From an uncultured beta proteobacterium (GTDB lineage Bacteria > Pseudomonadota > Gammaproteobacteria > Burkholderiales > Burkholderiaceae_C): a DNA stretch of 13,127 bases. Location: assembly GCA_903928325.1 (NCBI GenBank), contig CAIYQF010000070.1, positions 1 to 13,127 on the forward strand, in the 5' to 3' direction. Under the pieces are notes generated by a model. The model saw nothing but the letters and a program-made list of their open reading frames with translations. It searched no databases and was not told the DNA's origin. Positions 10,762 to 13,127 of this stretch are shown piece by piece. A program made the position numbers and the translations under genes. Numbering within the stretch: the stretch's first letter is position 1; each line of letters begins with the position of its first letter.

Positions 10762-13127
10762 TCAGGCGGCCGCGCGGCGCAGCGTCTCCACCACCGGGCG
10801 GCGCAGCACGTCGCGCAGACCCCACCAGCCCGCCGCCAGCGCCAGCACCGCGCCCGCCAAGCTGCCCAGCAGCGGCACCCAGAGTGACACTGTCCACGAA
10901 AATTCAAACACATAGCGGGCCAGCGCCCAGCCCACGGCGCTGGCCACCACGGACGCCAAAAAGCCTGCCAGCAAACCCACGCCCGCCAGCTCAATGCGCT
11001 GCACCTGGCGCAGCAGGCGGTTTTGGGCGCCCACAGCGCGCATGATGGCAAATTCGCGGGCGCGCTCTTCGCGCGTGGCGCTGACCGCCGCAAACAGCAC
11101 CACCAGCCCGGCGGCCAGGGTAAAGCCAAACAAAAACTCCACCGCGCGCACCACCTGGTCCAGGATGCGCTGGATCTGGTTGATGGTGGCGCTCATGTCC
11201 ACGTTGGTGACGTTGGGAAACTGGCGTACCAGCGCGTTGTCAAAACCCGGCGTGGCCGGGGCCTTGAAGGCGCCCATATAGGTGGCGGGCACGCCGTCCA
11301 AGCGGCTGACCGGGTACATGGCAAAGAAATTGGCGCGCATGGACGCCCAGTTCACCTTGCGCAAGGACGTAATTTTGGAATCCACTTGCACCCCGGCCAT
11401 GTCAAAACGTAAGGTGTCGCCGAGCTTGAGGGTCAAGGTGGTGGCAATACCCTCTTCCATACTGATGGCGCCCTGCTCCTCAGGCGTCCAGCGTCCACCC
11501 ACCACCTGGTTGTTGTCAGGGCGTGTGGCACTGTGGCTGAGGTTGAAATCGCGGTCCACGAGGCGCTTGGCACGCTCATCGGCGTAGTCTTCCGACGACA
11601 CCCTTCGGCCATTGACCGCCACCAAGCGCCCCCGGATCATGGGGTACCAATCGAGCTTGTCCACGCCCGCACCGTGCAGCGCATCGACAAAGCCGCTGGC
11701 CTGCTCAGGCATCACATTGATCACAAACCGGTTGGGCGCATCCGCCGGGGTGGCCTTGCGCCAGCTGCTGATCAGGTCGGTGCGCAGCAGCACCAAGAGC
11801 ACCAGCGCCAGCAACCCGACAGCCAAGGCGCTCACTTGCAGCACGGTGTAGGCCGGGCGAGCGGATATTTGCCGGGTGGCCAGCACCAGCACGCGCGGCG
11901 CGGTGGCCTCGTTCACGCTGGCGCGCAGCAGGCGAATGGCCAGCCAGCTCAAAGCGGCGAACAACAGTACGGCAAAAGCAAAACCGCCGACTGCGATCAG
12001 ACCCAGCTTGATGTCGCTGCTAACCGCCAGCAGCAGCGCCGCAAAACCCAGCACGCCCACGGCCAGGACGCCGATGGAGGCCGGGCGCAAATTGCCAACA
12101 TCGCGGCGTATCACGCGCAGCGGCGGCACTTGGGCCAGTTGCAACACCGGCGGCAGGCCGAAGGCTGCCAGCAGCGTCAGCCCCATGCCCAGCCCCAGGC
12201 CCACCGGCGCCAGCGTGGCCGCAGGCAAGCTGGCGTCCACCAAACCAGCCAGCAGCACCACAAACAGGTGATGCACCGCGTAGCCCAGCGCCACGCCCAG
12301 GCCGCTGGCAAACAGGCCTATGAGCGCAAACTCCCAGGCGTAGGACGCAGCAATGGCGCGCTGGCTCAGGCCCAGCACGCGCAGCATGGCGCAGTCGTCC
12401 AGGTGCTTGGCGGCAAACGCGCGCGCCGCCAGGGCCACGGCCACGGCGCTGAGCAGCGCGGCCAACAGCGCCACCAGGCTCAAAAACTTCTCGGCGCGCT
12501 CCAGGGTTTGGCTTAGCTCCGGGCGGCCAGACTGGGTGGACTCGATGCGCACGCCGCGCAGCGGCTCTGGCGGGGCACCGGCATCCCTGACTGTGCCTTT
12601 GATTTGGGCGTTGCCCCAGGCGACAAAGCGCACCACAGCAGCATTTTCCCCGGCCACGGCCAGAAGGTAATTCACGCGGCTGGCGGGCTGCACCAAGCCG
12701 GTGGCGGCCACGTCGGCGGCGTTGACCATGACGCGTGGCGCAAAGTTCATAAAGCCCGCGCCCCGGTCCGGTTCGCTGGCAATCAGCGCGGCCACGGTGA
12801 ACTGCTGATTTCCGAGCAAGAGCACATCCCCCAGCTTGATCGCCAAGGCTTCGAGCACCGGCGCGTCCACCCAGGCAGCGCCAGGTTTGGGGATGCCCCC
12901 GGCCAGCCGCTCGGGCCCGCCCAAGCTGTCGTTCAGGCGCAGCGTGCCGCGCAGCGGGTAGCCCGCCTCCACGGCCTTGAGCGCCACCAGCTTGGTTGCG
13001 CCGCCTTGCGGCTCAGTGGCGCGCGCCATGGTTTGGAAGGACAGGGTTTGCACCTGCGCCAGCCCCAGTCGCTGCGCCTCTTGGGCAAACACGGGCGGTG
13101 CTGGCCGGTCGGTGGCCACCACGGCGT
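10762..13127 (-). CDS. FtsX/YbbP-type ABC transporter permease, N-terminus cut by window edge
   Basis: About 788 residues are visible; the frame stays open through 13127, so the first residues, probably including the first membrane helix, lie outside. The visible part begins (AVVATDRPAPP) like the early periplasmic region of YbbP/COG3127 permeases. Two FtsX-like membrane domains follow: one near residues 205-340 (LVALLAALLSAVAVALAARAF, CAMLRVLGLS) and one at the C-terminus (LAAGLVVLFAAVSATREERA, FAIMRAVGA). Between them lie additional hydrophobic helices and a large soluble domain. The repeated 'MLR/IMRAVG' loops are typical of MacB/LolC/YbbP-class transporters. YbbP works with the ATPase YbbA, which would be expected upstream, beyond the window. 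The substrate is unknown; E. coli annotation links it loosely to lysophospholipase TesA. The gene ends 12 nt before the truncated hemoglobin gene. Confidence 0.88.
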   Translation of the reverse strand, partial: AVVATDRPAPPVFAQEAQRLGLAQVQTLSFQTMARATEPQGGATKLVALKAVEAGYPLRGTLRLNDSLGGPERLAGGIPKPGAAWVDAPVLEALAIKLGDVLLLGNQQFTVAALIASEPDRGAGFMNFAPRVMVNAADVAATGLVQPASRVNYLLAVAGENAAVVRFVAWGNAQIKGTVRDAGAPPEPLRGVRIESTQSGRPELSQTLERAEKFLSLVALLAALLSAVAVALAARAFAAKHLDDCAMLRVLGLSQRAIAASYAWEFALIGLFASGLGVALGYAVHHLFVVLLAGLVDASLPAATLAPVGLGLGMGLTLLAAFGLPPVLQLAQVPPLRVIRRDVGNLRPASIGVLAVGVLGFAALLLAVSSDIKLGLIAVGGFAFAVLLFAALSWLAIRLLRASVNEATAPRVLVLATRQISARPAYTVLQVSALAVGLLALVLLVLLRTDLISSWRKATPADAPNRFVINVMPEQASGFVDALHGAGVDKLDWYPMIRGRLVAVNGRRVSSEDYADERAKRLVDRDFNLSHSATRPDNNQVVGGRWTPEEQGAISMEEGIATTLTLKLGDTLRFDMAGVQVDSKITSLRKVNWASMRANFFAMYPVSRLDGVPATYMGAFKAPATPGFDNALVRQFPNVTNVDMSATINQIQRILDQVVRAVEFLFGFTLAAGLVVLFAAVSATREERAREFAIMRAVGAQNRLLRQVQRIELAGVGLLAGFLASVVASAVGWALARYVFEFSWTVSLWVPLLGSLAGAVLALAAGWWGLRDVLRRPVVETLRRAAA

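Noticed and set aside
11533..12516. 327-codon Gln/His-rich plus-strand frame opposite the permease
   Set aside because: The composition is typical of an antisense frame over a Leu/Ala-rich membrane protein; the permease is well supported on the minus strand.
1..13127. CRISPR arrays, tRNA or rRNA genes, insertion sequences or integrase remnants
   Set aside because: None was seen on reading: no regularly spaced repeats, no cloverleaf candidates, no transposase or integrase motifs, and no target-site duplications.

Overview
The window is high-GC DNA with dense, compact operons. The order radC beside fkpB-ispH, together with the protein sequences, suggests a betaproteobacterium, probably of the Comamonadaceae (Rhodoferax/Polaromonas-like). 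This placement is inferred from protein style and gene order, not from a marker gene.

Layout. (1) Positions 1-758, minus strand: fkpB and the start of ispH (cut by the window edge), overlapping by 4 nt as in the fkpB-ispH pair known from E. coli. (2) Positions 805-2165, plus strand: radC and a Smr-domain gene, coupled through TAATG. (3) Positions 2173-4498, minus strand: a tungstate ABC importer, tupB-tupC-tupA. (4) Positions 4549-5667, plus strand: a one-component regulator with a ModE-like helix-turn-helix fused to a periplasmic-binding-protein-like oxyanion sensor, diverging from tupB. (5) Positions 5689-10041, minus strand: a tungsten-type aldehyde ferredoxin oxidoreductase operon. It encodes a 16-Cys polyferredoxin (AorA), the catalytic subunit (AorB), an FAD/NAD subunit (AorC), a MoaD-like sulfur carrier (AorD) and a 99-residue protein of unknown function. 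(6) A 282-bp spacer rich in dyads, which holds the aor promoter region. (7) Positions 10324-13127, minus strand: a group II truncated hemoglobin behind a large FtsX/YbbP-type permease cut by the window edge.

The centre (about 2.2-10.3 kb) reads as a self-contained tungsten module: uptake (TupABC), sensing (HTH-PBP regulator), a cofactor-related sulfur carrier (AorD) and the tungsten enzyme with its electron-transfer subunits (AorABC). By analogy with the Aromatoleum AOR, the enzyme would interconvert aldehydes and carboxylic acids using NAD+/NADH or ferredoxin. The most notable sequence signal is a dyad, TATG-N10-CATA. It occurs with identical spacing and 15 of 22 identical bases upstream of aorA and in the short tupB/regulator divergent region. 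It is a candidate operator tying uptake and enzyme to one regulator. The flanks (ispH, fkpB, radC, smr, ybbP-like) look like ordinary chromosome.
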